A DNA stretch of 64,000 nucleotides from NCBI RefSeq assembly GCF_963920485.1, contig NZ_OY986431.1, positions 2,409,351 through 2,473,350 of the forward strand, in the 5' to 3' direction. Under the pieces are notes generated by a model. It was given only the letters and a program-made list of their open reading frames with translations. It searched no databases and had not been told where the DNA came from. Of the stretch, positions 56,849 through 64,000 are shown piece after piece. The first letter of the stretch is position 1; every line of letters starts with the position of its first letter. Position numbers and translations under genes: made by a program. The stretch comes from Cyanobium usitatum str. Tous. GTDB taxonomy: Bacteria > Cyanobacteriota > Cyanobacteriia > PCC-6307 > Cyanobiaceae.

Positions 56849-58624
56849 TCAGTAGTGGTTGCCGACTTTGCGGTGGTGCACGGCGGTGCTGGCTTCGGTG
56901 TCGGCCACGTTGCCCTGCTCTACCTCGGCGTAGATGATCCAGTGGTCGGGGCCTTCGAGGCGTTGCACCACGCGGCAGCCCAGGTAGGCCAGGGCATCAC
57001 CGAGCACCGGGCCGCCCGTGGCGGCGCCCTCGAGGGTGCTTACTCCGGCGAAGCGGTCGGCGCCGGGCGGGAATCGCTTGAGGAAATGGCGCAGCAGCTC
57101 CTGGTGGTTGTCCTCCCGCAGGATGTTGAGCACGAAGCGATCGTCTACCTGCAGCAGCGCCTCGATGGCCCGGTCTTTGGCTACCGCCACCGTGAGGCCG
57201 GGGGGCTCGAAACTTGCCTGGCTCACCCAGCTGGCCACCATCGCTGAGCTGCGCGTGCCCTCCGGTGTCTCCTGCCGCGCCGTCACCACATACAACCCCC
57301 CGGATAGGCGACCCAGAGCCTTGTCGAGATCGGCATCGAGAGACTTCATCGCGGCGATTGTCTTCTCCTTGGTGAGCAGCTGGCCCAGGTCGGTGCCGGC
57401 TTCCTCGCAGCGCTGATAGTCGTTGCCGCCAGGCACCTGGCGCACCCGCAGCGGTTCAAAGGCGGTCTTCTGGCCGAGGCTGCGCAGCTGGCTGGCCACG
57501 GTGTCGATCGGCTCGTCGTCGCCGCCGAAGGCGTCGTAGCTGCCCACCCACTGCTTCGGCTTGAGGGCCGCTAACAATGTGCCGATCGAAGCTTGCAGTT
57601 CGGCATCGAGCCGGGCTGGCCAGGTGGGTACCACCACGGCGCTGGCTTCACCGATCAGGGCACTGAGCTCCTGGGGGTCGGTGGCGCGCAGATCCACCAG
57701 CTGCACAGCGGCGCCGGCCTTGCCGATGCCGCGGGCAATCGCCTGGCTGAGCCGGTCACAGAAGCCGTATTGGCTCAGATAGCAAACGGCTGCATAGTTT
57801 TCGCCCGTGCTGCGATCACTGCTCCAGGTTCGGTAGTCATCCAGCCACAGGCCGAGATGGTGGCGCAGCAGGGGCCCATGGCCCACAGCCACTGTGCTGA
57901 TCTCGGGCAGCCCATCCATGCGCTTCAACGCCTGCAGCACGCTGCGGGCGTTGGGGCCCATCAGGCAGTCGTAATAGAAGCGAAAATCGGGGGCTATGGC
58001 GCCGGGATCGGTGTCGAACAGCTCCTTGGAGCAGTAGTGCAGGCCGAAGGCATCGCAGGTGTAGAGGATGCCGGTGCCGTGGTCGAAGGAAAAGATCGTG
58101 TCGGGCCAGTGCAGGTTTGGAGCGCTGAGGAACTCGAAGCGGTGGGCCACGCCACTGGTGGGGTTGGTGCCCAGATCAAGCTCTTCGCCGCTTTTCACCG
58201 CCCGGCTTTTGAAGGGCCGGTGCACTTGATTCTCAAGAAACTGGATCGCCACCTTGGAGCCCACGATCTCGATCTCGGGGTTGAGGTCGAGCAGGTGGCC
58301 GATCAGGCCCGAGTGGTCGGGCTCGGTGTGGGAAACGATCAGGTGATCGATTGCTTTGGGGTCGATCAGCTCCTGCAGCAGCGCCAGCCAGCTGCCTTCA
58401 AACTTGAGGTGGCTGGTGTCGATCAGGGCTGTGCGCTCGCCCCGCACCAAGAAGCTGTTGTAGGTGGTGCCGTTGCGCAGGCCAAACTCAATATCGAAGC
58501 GGCTGCGGTCCCAGTCGAGCGAGCGGATCGTGGTGGTGTCCGGTCCGATCGTTGCGGATTGGAGCGAGAGGCGTGGGGCGGCACTCGCGGCTGGGGAAGT
58601 GGCGGTTGCTGGGGTGGCGACCAT
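56849..58624 (-). CDS. flv3: Flavodiiron protein, Flv3 type (canonical diiron site)
   Basis: About 591 residues from ATG at 58624 (MVATPATATSPA); the frame continues to ATG 58693, which would add 23. It has the metallo-beta-lactamase domain with the canonical HTEPDH (about residues 99-104) and TCDAFGLHYC, VAVGHGPLLRHHLG, then the flavodoxin domain (YAAVCYLSQYGFCDRLSQAIARGIG) and the C-terminal flavin-reductase domain (LYVVTARQETPEGTRSSAMVASWVSQASFEPPGLTVAV). It should reduce oxygen with NAD(P)H- or ferredoxin-derived electrons, in a heteromer with the Flv1-type protein. Its 3' end is three bases from the convergent solute-binding gene. Confidence 0.93.
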   Translation of the reverse strand: MVATPATATSPAASAAPRLSLQSATIGPDTTTIRSLDWDRSRFDIEFGLRNGTTYNSFLVRGERTALIDTSHLKFEGSWLALLQELIDPKAIDHLIVSHTEPDHSGLIGHLLDLNPEIEIVGSKVAIQFLENQVHRPFKSRAVKSGEELDLGTNPTSGVAHRFEFLSAPNLHWPDTIFSFDHGTGILYTCDAFGLHYCSKELFDTDPGAIAPDFRFYYDCLMGPNARSVLQALKRMDGLPEISTVAVGHGPLLRHHLGLWLDDYRTWSSDRSTGENYAAVCYLSQYGFCDRLSQAIARGIGKAGAAVQLVDLRATDPQELSALIGEASAVVVPTWPARLDAELQASIGTLLAALKPKQWVGSYDAFGGDDEPIDTVASQLRSLGQKTAFEPLRVRQVPGGNDYQRCEEAGTDLGQLLTKEKTIAAMKSLDADLDKALGRLSGGLYVVTARQETPEGTRSSAMVASWVSQASFEPPGLTVAVAKDRAIEALLQVDDRFVLNILREDNHQELLRHFLKRFPPGADRFAGVSTLEGAATGGPVLGDALAYLGCRVVQRLEGPDHWIIYAEVEQGNVADTEASTAVHHRKVGNHY

Positions 58625-58908
58625 CGGCAGCTGGGGCGGCTGGTGGAACTGTAGTGAGGGCCGCTTGGGCTCGGGCCAGAGGGCTGGTATCAAGACTGTG
58701 AGCTAGGCGAATCAGGAGACTGCTGGTGTTTTCAGTCCTGATGTCGCTCTCCAGGCCGGAATCGGAGTCCTGTTGTCGCGTCCTGGCCCAGTCGGTGTTC
58801 CGCAGTGGTGGCGAGTTAGCCACCAACGTGATACAAGGGGGGGGATAAGACGATCTTCTCCACGATTAGGGCTGCGTCAGTTCCATTCCAACCGTTCGGA
58901 TTCTGTTG

Positions 58909-59835
58909 ATGGCATTCTCAGAGCCCACCAGCTTTTCGATGAGACAGCGGCTTCAGCTGTGTTCGTTTGGCGTTTTGGCTGTGGGCTTGGCGGGCGGCTG
59001 GTTTGCTGAAGTTGGCGTAGTGCGCCTTCAGGGGCATTTTGCCAATCCTTGGAGCGTTCTCTCTCCGGCTGTGGAGTCTGTCCTGCAGGCCTCCTCTGGG
59101 CCAATCTCTGAATTCTCACAAGCTAGTAACAGCGAGTCCGAAGAGGGTCGCCTTCTCCAAGAGATTGTCGATCAGTCGTCGTCTCCCGGCCAGATGATTG
59201 TTGTGTCATCCCCCAAGCGAAGTCTGATCATCCCGTCTGCAGAGGCCTTGCTGCGCTTTGATCCCGAGCTCCAGGCTCAGCAACTCAGGAGCTTGCCTTG
59301 GTTGCAAGTGCAAAAACTTGAGAGTACCACTCTCTTTAAGTCGTATCTGCACCAATCGATTGCGATCAATTCATCTGGCCTCTCTGTTCATCTTATAACC
59401 AAGGTGCCGACTTCGCCGCGGTACGACTCTCTGCTCCTGTGGGCAGCACTTGCGTCAGGTATTGTCGCTTTGATGGCTGTAATTGAGGCGAGTGTGAGGC
59501 CATTGGATCGCCTCGCTGATGCAATCAGCCGCATAAATACAGACTCTATTGCAGCCAGCAATCCCGCTTTTTTGGATTCAAATGGGTTTCCGATAGAATT
59601 CCAAAGCATGGTGACATCTGTGAATCGAATCCTTGAAAAGTTTGTAATGTTGCATGAGATGGTGCCTGGCAGGCTCAAGCCGGTGGCGCTGCAAGCGCCA
59701 AATGGATTAAATAATAAGCATGCTGAGGCGTTGGCCTTTAGTGAATCCCGTTCTTCTTCAGGCCGTTCTTCTTCAGGCCGCTCTTCTTCTGGACGACTAG
59801 AGAGGGGTGGCGATGAGATTCCCCGCGCGGCCTGA
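58909..59835 (+). CDS. Kinase-less membrane sensor protein (periplasmic domain plus HAMP)
   Basis: About 308 residues from ATG at 58909. It has the layout of the front half of a sensor kinase: a membrane helix (~18-35, LCSFGVLAVGLAGGWFAEVGVV), an extracytoplasmic region to ~170, and a second membrane helix (LLLWAALASGIVALMAVIEASV). A HAMP-like piece follows (SVRPLDRLADAISRINTDS ... GFPIEFQSMVTSVNRILEKFV). No kinase domain follows: the protein ends in a Ser/Arg repeat (SSSGRSSSGRSSSGR) encoded by a 15-bp repeat. A histidine kinase gene starts 102 bp on. It may be a partner subunit or a truncated former kinase. AT-richer than average. Confidence 0.65.
   Translation: MAFSEPTSFSMRQRLQLCSFGVLAVGLAGGWFAEVGVVRLQGHFANPWSVLSPAVESVLQASSGPISEFSQASNSESEEGRLLQEIVDQSSSPGQMIVVSSPKRSLIIPSAEALLRFDPELQAQQLRSLPWLQVQKLESTTLFKSYLHQSIAINSSGLSVHLITKVPTSPRYDSLLLWAALASGIVALMAVIEASVRPLDRLADAISRINTDSIAASNPAFLDSNGFPIEFQSMVTSVNRILEKFVMLHEMVPGRLKPVALQAPNGLNNKHAEALAFSESRSSSGRSSSGRSSSGRLERGGDEIPRAA
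59749..59793 (+). repeat. 15-bp tandem repeat in the sensor gene 3' end
   Basis: Two identical copies of CGTTCTTCTTCAGGC and a third with three changes (CGCTCTTCTTCTGGA) encode the repeated Arg-Ser-Ser-Ser-Gly of the C-terminal tail. The array lies downstream of the HAMP-like part, where a kinase domain would normally begin. Confidence 0.9.
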
Positions 59836-59937
59836 CCTCCGCCCGACGGGATGAGAATATTACTTTAATATGCGGTTTCAAGCTCCTGGCCCATTGATGT
59901 CCAAGAATTAATCACTGAATTTCAAGCTGTTGGTGCT

Positions 59938-61449
59938 ATGCGATTAGTGTCGATCAAGCGCCGTTTGGGCTTGTCGCTCACCGCTCTGTTATCGGTCGTA
60001 TATGCGGTCACTTTGTTTGATGCAGAATTCGTAGTTCGCCGCGATCGATTCCAGCGCCATGAGCGGCTGGGCATGGGCATTGCAGAAGCGATTCAGGTCG
60101 AACTCGCTGATCACGGCACCACTGCACTGTTAAAAACCAGCAGCTCTTTGGCAGATGCTCATGTCAAGGCTTTGTTGAGTGACTTCTCTGGTACACGAGT
60201 GCTGGTCTGGTTAAGCACGCCGGGAGGCCAACTGCTGTTGCCTTCGCCAACTACATCGGTTCTAACCCAGCCTGCTGCTTATCGTACTTTTTTCCAAGAT
60301 CCAAAGCTATTGCCGCTGGCAGGTATGCATGCCAAAACTATGCAGAAGCCTCGCGTCTTTACTCACGCTGGGGGAACTTATTTTACTTGTTCGATCCCTT
60401 TAAAGGGTAATGCAGGTGTGCTTCGCATTCTGGAAGACGTGAGCGTTAGCCCGGCAAGCCAGAGGCTGAATTGGCTCATCCTTTTGGGTGTTTGGCTTGT
60501 CTTGGTTGTTATAACAGCGGCCGTGGCGAGGATTTTGCTTTATTTTGTGTTGGTGCCGATTCGGCGTTTAGAGAAAGCTTTGGATACCGTCAGTCTGTCT
60601 CCAACGGGATCAGTTGATGGCCTGAGGATACCTGCAGCTGAACTTCCGGAGGAATTGCAAGGAATTGCCTATGCTTATATGCGCTTGTCGAAGCGCTTAG
60701 AAGAAGCATGGTCTCGGCAGAGCTTGTTTATTAAAGCCATTAGCCATGAATTGTTAACCCCGGTCACATTGATTACCGTGTCATCTCGGCGATTGCTTCG
60801 TAAATCGTCAGGATTAAATGCTAGCGATCATGAATTGTTGGCAACTGTTTATGATGAGTCCTCGAGGATTTCACATTTAGTCCGCAACCTTCTTGATCTT
60901 GCTCGTGGAGATGCTGGAAGTCTGGTTATTGAGAATACCCCCTTTGACGCTGTTCAGGTAATTAGAGAACTTGTTGATGACGCAGCTCTTTTGGAGTGGG
61001 GACATCGTGTGAACTTCCAATCCGATCCAATACTAAAGCTGCCTGGCGAACTCATGGCAATTGGCGACCCGGAGCGTGTTCGCCAATGTGTACTGAACCT
61101 GATGGAGAATGCTGTGAAGTATTCGGATGCTTCGACGCCAGTAATTGTGTCCCTTCAAGCTACTCAGCATGAAATTCTGATTTCGGTGAAGGATTATGGG
61201 CCGGGCATCCCTAAGCAAGATTGGGATAATATTTTCCTAGCGTTCTATCGATCGACAAGCAATCTTTCTGGCAAATCCGGCAAGCCTGTGGCCTCCGGAT
61301 CAGGGATTGGCCTGGCTATTGTCCAAATGATGGTAGAGCAGATGGGTGGTTCCGTGTCTGTTGTAGAATCAGATACAACTGGTGCAAGTATTCAGATACG
61401 ACTTAAAAGGCAGCTCTCGGCGGTAAAGCAGTTTTCTTCTGCGTCATAA
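59938..61449 (+). CDS. Membrane sensor histidine kinase
   Basis: A 503-residue kinase. It has one helix near residues 8-28, an extracytoplasmic sensor region (~30-170) and a second helix at ~178-205 (WLILLGVWLVLVVITAAVARILLYFVLV). A HAMP follows, then the phosphoacceptor H-box AISHELLTPVTLI with His270, the N-box LNLMENAVKY, G1 DYGPGIP and G2 GSGIGLAIVQMM. So it should autophosphorylate and pass phosphate to a response regulator, not found in this window. The signal is unknown. ATG at 59938 is used. It follows the kinase-less sensor on the same strand, so both are likely made together. AT-rich relative to average. Confidence 0.93.
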   Translation: MRLVSIKRRLGLSLTALLSVVYAVTLFDAEFVVRRDRFQRHERLGMGIAEAIQVELADHGTTALLKTSSSLADAHVKALLSDFSGTRVLVWLSTPGGQLLLPSPTTSVLTQPAAYRTFFQDPKLLPLAGMHAKTMQKPRVFTHAGGTYFTCSIPLKGNAGVLRILEDVSVSPASQRLNWLILLGVWLVLVVITAAVARILLYFVLVPIRRLEKALDTVSLSPTGSVDGLRIPAAELPEELQGIAYAYMRLSKRLEEAWSRQSLFIKAISHELLTPVTLITVSSRRLLRKSSGLNASDHELLATVYDESSRISHLVRNLLDLARGDAGSLVIENTPFDAVQVIRELVDDAALLEWGHRVNFQSDPILKLPGELMAIGDPERVRQCVLNLMENAVKYSDASTPVIVSLQATQHEILISVKDYGPGIPKQDWDNIFLAFYRSTSNLSGKSGKPVASGSGIGLAIVQMMVEQMGGSVSVVESDTTGASIQIRLKRQLSAVKQFSSAS

Positions 61450-62019
61450 TACTGATTTACATGCTTTTATTGACGCAGGTTGTCCACCCCCAGAGTCAAA
61501 CTAGGCTTTAAGATGAGCTCTGCGGCTAAAGTACTTTTGCAGGAGGGTCAGCTGGGCTAGTCGTGATAAGCTATTGCCCATTTTGCCAAGCATATATAAG
61601 TTAGGTACTTGGCTTGGAAGTTGTATTCTGATTAAAGCATTTTGAGGGCTTAGGGATTGTGATATGGCTGCCTATGCTTCAAGGCGCGGGCCATTGTGGA
61701 TTGATGAGCGTAAGGGGCCAGCACTCCGTATTTAATAAGGGACACAGACTGGTCGTCTTGCACTACGTCAAAGGCCTTGAGCAGGCTTAGTTAGCCATCG
61801 CGAGTCCTTGATTTGCCTCCGCTCATACTGACAATTGACCACTGATTCTGGCAACCTCTCGCGGATCTATATACGCCATCATGGAGGGGATTAACGGTGC
61901 CCGAATATTTGAAGGCCCCCATTGCAACTAAGAATGGGTGACCCCTTGGGTAGGGGCCCCCAAAAGCCTAAGATTTGATAAAATGCTAAGTTATGCTGTA
62001 ATATTTAAGGGTGTGTTAA
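61450..62019. other. Gene-poor stretch with a possible decayed reading frame
   Basis: About 570 bases with no intact gene, AT-richer than the flanks. On the minus strand a 59-codon frame (61650-61826) begins M-S-G-G-K, meets an in-frame TAA at codon 12 (61791-61793), then continues protein-like as LSLLKAFDVVQDDQSVSLIK to its end. This could be a pseudogene remnant or chance. Nothing else is recognised: no RNA gene, no clear terminator after the kinase, no CRISPR-like repeats. At its right end TTAA (62016-62019) is the likely target site of the IS5 element. Confidence 0.5.
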
Positions 62020-63103
62020 GGAGACTCTGGAAAACCAGCACCATTCGCGGGACAATGGTTCTGTAATCGCAGACCAGGACTGGGGTGATGGGTGGCAAGC
62101 AGCTCGGCTTCTCTGATTACGAGCTCACCACCGCCAAGAAGCAGACCAAACGGGAGAAGTTCCTTTCTGAGATGGAGGTGGTGGTGCCTTGGCAGGCCCT
62201 TCTCGATCTGATTGAGCCCCACTACCCCAAGACCAGCAAGAAGGGCGGCAGGCCTCCCTATCCGCTGGCCACCATGCTGCGCATCCACCTGTTGCAGCAG
62301 TGGTATTCGCTCAGTGACCCGGCCATGGAGGAGTCCCTGATCGAGGTGCCCACCATGCGCCGCTTTGCCGGCATCGAGCTGATCAGTGATCGGATCCCGG
62401 ATGAGACCACGATCCTGGCCTTCCGCCACCTGCTGGAGAAGCACGAGCTGGGCGAGCAGATCTTTGAGATCGTCAAAGCCCACCTCAGCTCACGGGGGAT
62501 GACGATGCGCCAGGGCACCATCGTTGATGCCACCTTGATCGCGGCACCCAGCTCCACCAAGAACAAAGAGGGGAAGCGCGATCCGGAGATGCACCAGACC
62601 AAGAAGGGCAACCAGTGGTATTTCGGGATGAAAGTCCATATCGGCGTCGACAAGGACTCTGGTCTGATCCACTCGGTTGTGACCACGGCCGCCAACGTGC
62701 ATGACCTCACCCCGGCGGCTGAGCTGCTGCATGGCGATGAAGAGCTGGTGTACGGCGATGCCGGCTACCAAGGCATTGCCAAGAGACCCGAGATGGCAGG
62801 CACGGCAGCGGAGTTTCGGGTGGCGATGCGACCGGGCAAACGCCGAGTCCTCCCTGATACCCCCGATGGCAGGATGCAAGATCTGATCGAAACGGCCAAG
62901 GCGCATGTCCGCGCCAAGGTCGAGCATCCGTTCCGCGTGATCAAACACCAATTCGGTTTCCAGAAAACCCGGCTGCGTGGCCTGGCCAAGAACCACTGCA
63001 AAATCAATGTGCTGGCAGCGCTGACGAATCTGTTCCTGGCCAGGCGACAGTTACTCGCTACAGGCTGAGGATGGGCATGGTGTGTCTGAAGCTGGCGTCC
63101 CCC
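62020..63103 (+). mobile_element. IS5-family insertion sequence, right end unresolved
   Basis: The left end is set where GGAGACTCTGG begins directly after TTAA, which fits the Y-T-A-R target preference of the IS5 group and the GGA-type tips of its inverted repeats. The transposase gene fills most of the element. No matching inverted repeat (expected ...CTCC followed by a repeated TTAA) was found within ~40 bases after the transposase stop. There the tip of an IS256-type element appears to begin. So the right end may be missing through a later insertion. Boundaries are estimates. Confidence 0.5.
62088..63068 (+). CDS. IS5-family transposase
   Basis: A 326-residue DDE transposase from ATG at 62088 (a GTG one codon earlier is the alternative). 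It resembles the classic IS5 enzyme: KQTKREKFLSEMEVVVPWQAL, RPPYPLATMLRIHLLQQWYSLSDPAMEE, PDETTILAFRHLLEKH, then the catalytic Asp in QGTIVDATLIAAPSSTKNKE, the second in YGDAGYQGI, and the Glu in RAKVEHPFRVIKHQFGF. The block DPEMHQTKKGNQW is a family hallmark. Reading is uninterrupted and the triad complete, so the enzyme itself looks intact. Codon use matches the GC-rich background. Confidence 0.95.
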   Translation: MGGKQLGFSDYELTTAKKQTKREKFLSEMEVVVPWQALLDLIEPHYPKTSKKGGRPPYPLATMLRIHLLQQWYSLSDPAMEESLIEVPTMRRFAGIELISDRIPDETTILAFRHLLEKHELGEQIFEIVKAHLSSRGMTMRQGTIVDATLIAAPSSTKNKEGKRDPEMHQTKKGNQWYFGMKVHIGVDKDSGLIHSVVTTAANVHDLTPAAELLHGDEELVYGDAGYQGIAKRPEMAGTAAEFRVAMRPGKRRVLPDTPDGRMQDLIETAKAHVRAKVEHPFRVIKHQFGFQKTRLRGLAKNHCKINVLAALTNLFLARRQLLATG

Positions 63104-63127
63104 GGAGTGGTGTAAATCCCCCGGCAC

Positions 63128-63154
63128 CCCCACCCCGGCGTAGCCGGGGTGGGG
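63128..63154. repeat. 12-bp perfect hairpin in the IS256 leader
   Basis: The arms CCCCACCCCGGC (63128-63139) and GCCGGGGTGGGG (63143-63154) pair perfectly around a GTA loop. The central GCGTAGC is shared with the small hairpin at 2060-2074. It lies upstream of the IS256 transposase. It could block read-through transcription into the transposase, or be a genome repeat present before insertion. Confidence 0.75.
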
Positions 63155-63247
63155 CGCGCATCTCAGGCGATCGGCTCAGCAGCTGATGTTGCAAGGGGTG
63201 GGCAGGCCCGTTTCCCTGGTTCGAGTCCTACCTCAACCAGACGAACC

Positions 63248-64000
63248 ATGCCCAAGCCCCATCGTGCCGCAGTTGACCTGGCGCCGCTACTGGATGGCAG
63301 CAAAGCCGGGGAGTTGATCCCCGAGCTGGCGCGCCACGGCCTGCAGCAACTGATCGAGGTGGAAGTCGCTGCCTTTCTGGGTGCCGACCGCCATGAGCGC
63401 AGCGAGGAACGGCTCGGCTACCGCAACGGCTACCGGCCCCGCAGCCTGACCACCCAGGTGGGTGACATCGACCTGCTGATCCCCAAACTCCGCCAAGGGG
63501 GCTTCCTGCCCTCGATCCTGGAGCCCCGTCGCCGGGTGGACCAGGCCCTCTACGCCGTGATCATGGAGGCCTACATCAGCGGGGTCTCGACCCGAAAGGT
63601 CGATGCTCTGGTGGCCGCCCTGGGCTCCCAGAGCGGCATCTCCAAGTCTCAGGTGAGCCGCATCTGCCAGGACATCGACGAGCAGGTGCAGGCCTTCCTG
63701 AACCGGCCCCTGCAGGAGTCCGGCTACGCCTACGTCTATCTCGACGCGACGTACCTGCATGGGCGGCTGGGCAAGGCCCTGCAGGTCTGCTCGCGGGCCG
63801 TGGTCGTCGCCATGGGCGTCAATACCGACGGACGCCGGGAGCTGCTGGGCCTCAAGGTGGGCGACAGCGAAAGCGAGGGCTTCTGGAGCGAGTTCCTCGG
63901 CTCGCTCAAGGAACGCGGCCTGACTGGCGTGAAGCTGGTGGTGAGCGATGCCCACGCGGGACTCACCAAGGCGATCCGCAGGCAGTTGCAGGGCTGTGTG
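63248..64000 (+). CDS. IS256-family (mutator-type) transposase, N-terminal part
   Basis: An uninterrupted frame of 251 codons from ATG at 63248 to the window edge, with no stop, so the gene is cut by the window. The N-terminal region (KAGELIPELARHGLQQLIEVEVAAFLGADRHERSEERLGYRNGYRPR) is the family's typical opening with G-Y-R-N-G-Y. The blocks ILEPRRRVDQALYAVIMEAYISGVSTRKV and ISKSQVSRICQDIDEQVQAF follow. The catalytic Asp appears in YVYLDATYLHGR and the second in VVSDAHAGL; the Glu lies beyond the edge. It is a mutator-type DDE enzyme. Confidence 0.93.
   Translation, partial: MPKPHRAAVDLAPLLDGSKAGELIPELARHGLQQLIEVEVAAFLGADRHERSEERLGYRNGYRPRSLTTQVGDIDLLIPKLRQGGFLPSILEPRRRVDQALYAVIMEAYISGVSTRKVDALVAALGSQSGISKSQVSRICQDIDEQVQAFLNRPLQESGYAYVYLDATYLHGRLGKALQVCSRAVVVAMGVNTDGRRELLGLKVGDSESEGFWSEFLGSLKERGLTGVKLVVSDAHAGLTKAIRRQLQGCV

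Larger units (their letters stand above)
63104..64000 (+). mobile_element. IS256-family insertion sequence, left part only
   Basis: The likely left tip is GGAGTGGTGTAAATCCCCC, starting about 63104; a tip with GGTGTAAAT is common in this family. The transposase gene starts ~145 bp inside and runs past the right edge, so the right end and target duplication cannot be seen. It sits directly after the IS5-type transposase, suggesting insertion into that element. Between tip and gene lies a perfect 12-bp hairpin. Confidence 0.5.

Noticed and set aside
57593-58654. 353-codon frame opposite flv3
   Set aside because: Antisense shadow of the flavodiiron gene; no independent signal.
63211-63240. tRNA-like 3' end (GGTTCGAGTCC then CTCAACCA)
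   Set aside because: The supposed T-stem does not pair and no upstream anticodon arm is present; at most a remnant.

Overview
The window looks like a stretch of chromosome from a GC-rich unicellular cyanobacterium of the Synechococcus/Cyanobium type. Grounds: cyanobacterial-type genes throughout (chorismate lyase of the plastoquinone type, paired class-C flavodiiron proteins Flv1/Flv3, a DevBCA-type exporter, DUF2227 and Nif11-like proteins, DesC-type desaturases, an RTX protein with a 'bluetail'-like C-terminus) and several copies of the HIP1-type palindrome GGCGATCGCC (for example at 5657, 14102, 20098, 29549 and 50386). Species identity is inference.

Layout. 1-9.3 kb: end of an HlyD-type protein, then pyrG, dps, a group-2 sigma factor, aspS, gcvT, a lone cyclic-nucleotide-binding-domain protein and the speE-speB polyamine pair. 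9.3-11.5 kb: a membrane c-heme sensor-domain protein divergent from a protein that reads as a pentameric ligand-gated ion channel; this pair is the most unusual thing in the window. 11.5-23.5 kb: arfB, mazG, a DUF2227 protein, an LpxL-like acyltransferase, tRNA-Val(TAC), small conserved proteins, a 2OG-Fe(II) oxygenase, a Nif11-like protein, a membrane protein, valS, devBCA and a VTT-family membrane protein. 23.7-33.9 kb: a 1108-residue PhoX-like fusion protein, small hypotheticals, ligA, a SprT-like protein, a DUF1269 protein and chorismate lyase. 33.9-36.4 kb: an AT-richer cassette of two sulfotransferases around a glycosyltransferase. 36.4-45.8 kb: a GspC/PilP-like protein, mnmG, a GT39-type transferase, dnaB, rplI and two acyl desaturases flanking a possible regulator. 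45.8-52.3 kb: RTX protein, a methionine-gamma-lyase-like PLP enzyme, gcvH-gcvP. 52.3-58.7 kb: rubrerythrin, flv1, a solute-binding protein without a signal peptide, flv3. 58.9-61.5 kb: a kinase-less membrane sensor followed by a histidine kinase. 61.5-64 kb: gene-poor debris, an IS5-family element lacking a visible right end, and the left part of an IS256-family element that runs off the window.

Genes acting together: gcvT, gcvH and gcvP give three of the four glycine-cleavage proteins, important for photorespiratory glycine; no lpd gene is seen. speE and speB overlap and serve polyamine synthesis. rbr, flv1 and flv3 form an oxygen/peroxide-detoxifying neighbourhood. dnaB and ligA are replication functions; pyrG, aspS, valS, mnmG, rplI and arfB serve nucleotide supply and translation. 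Several starts were moved inward from the longest open frame where the extension overlapped a neighbour or ran past the family N-terminus; each case is stated.
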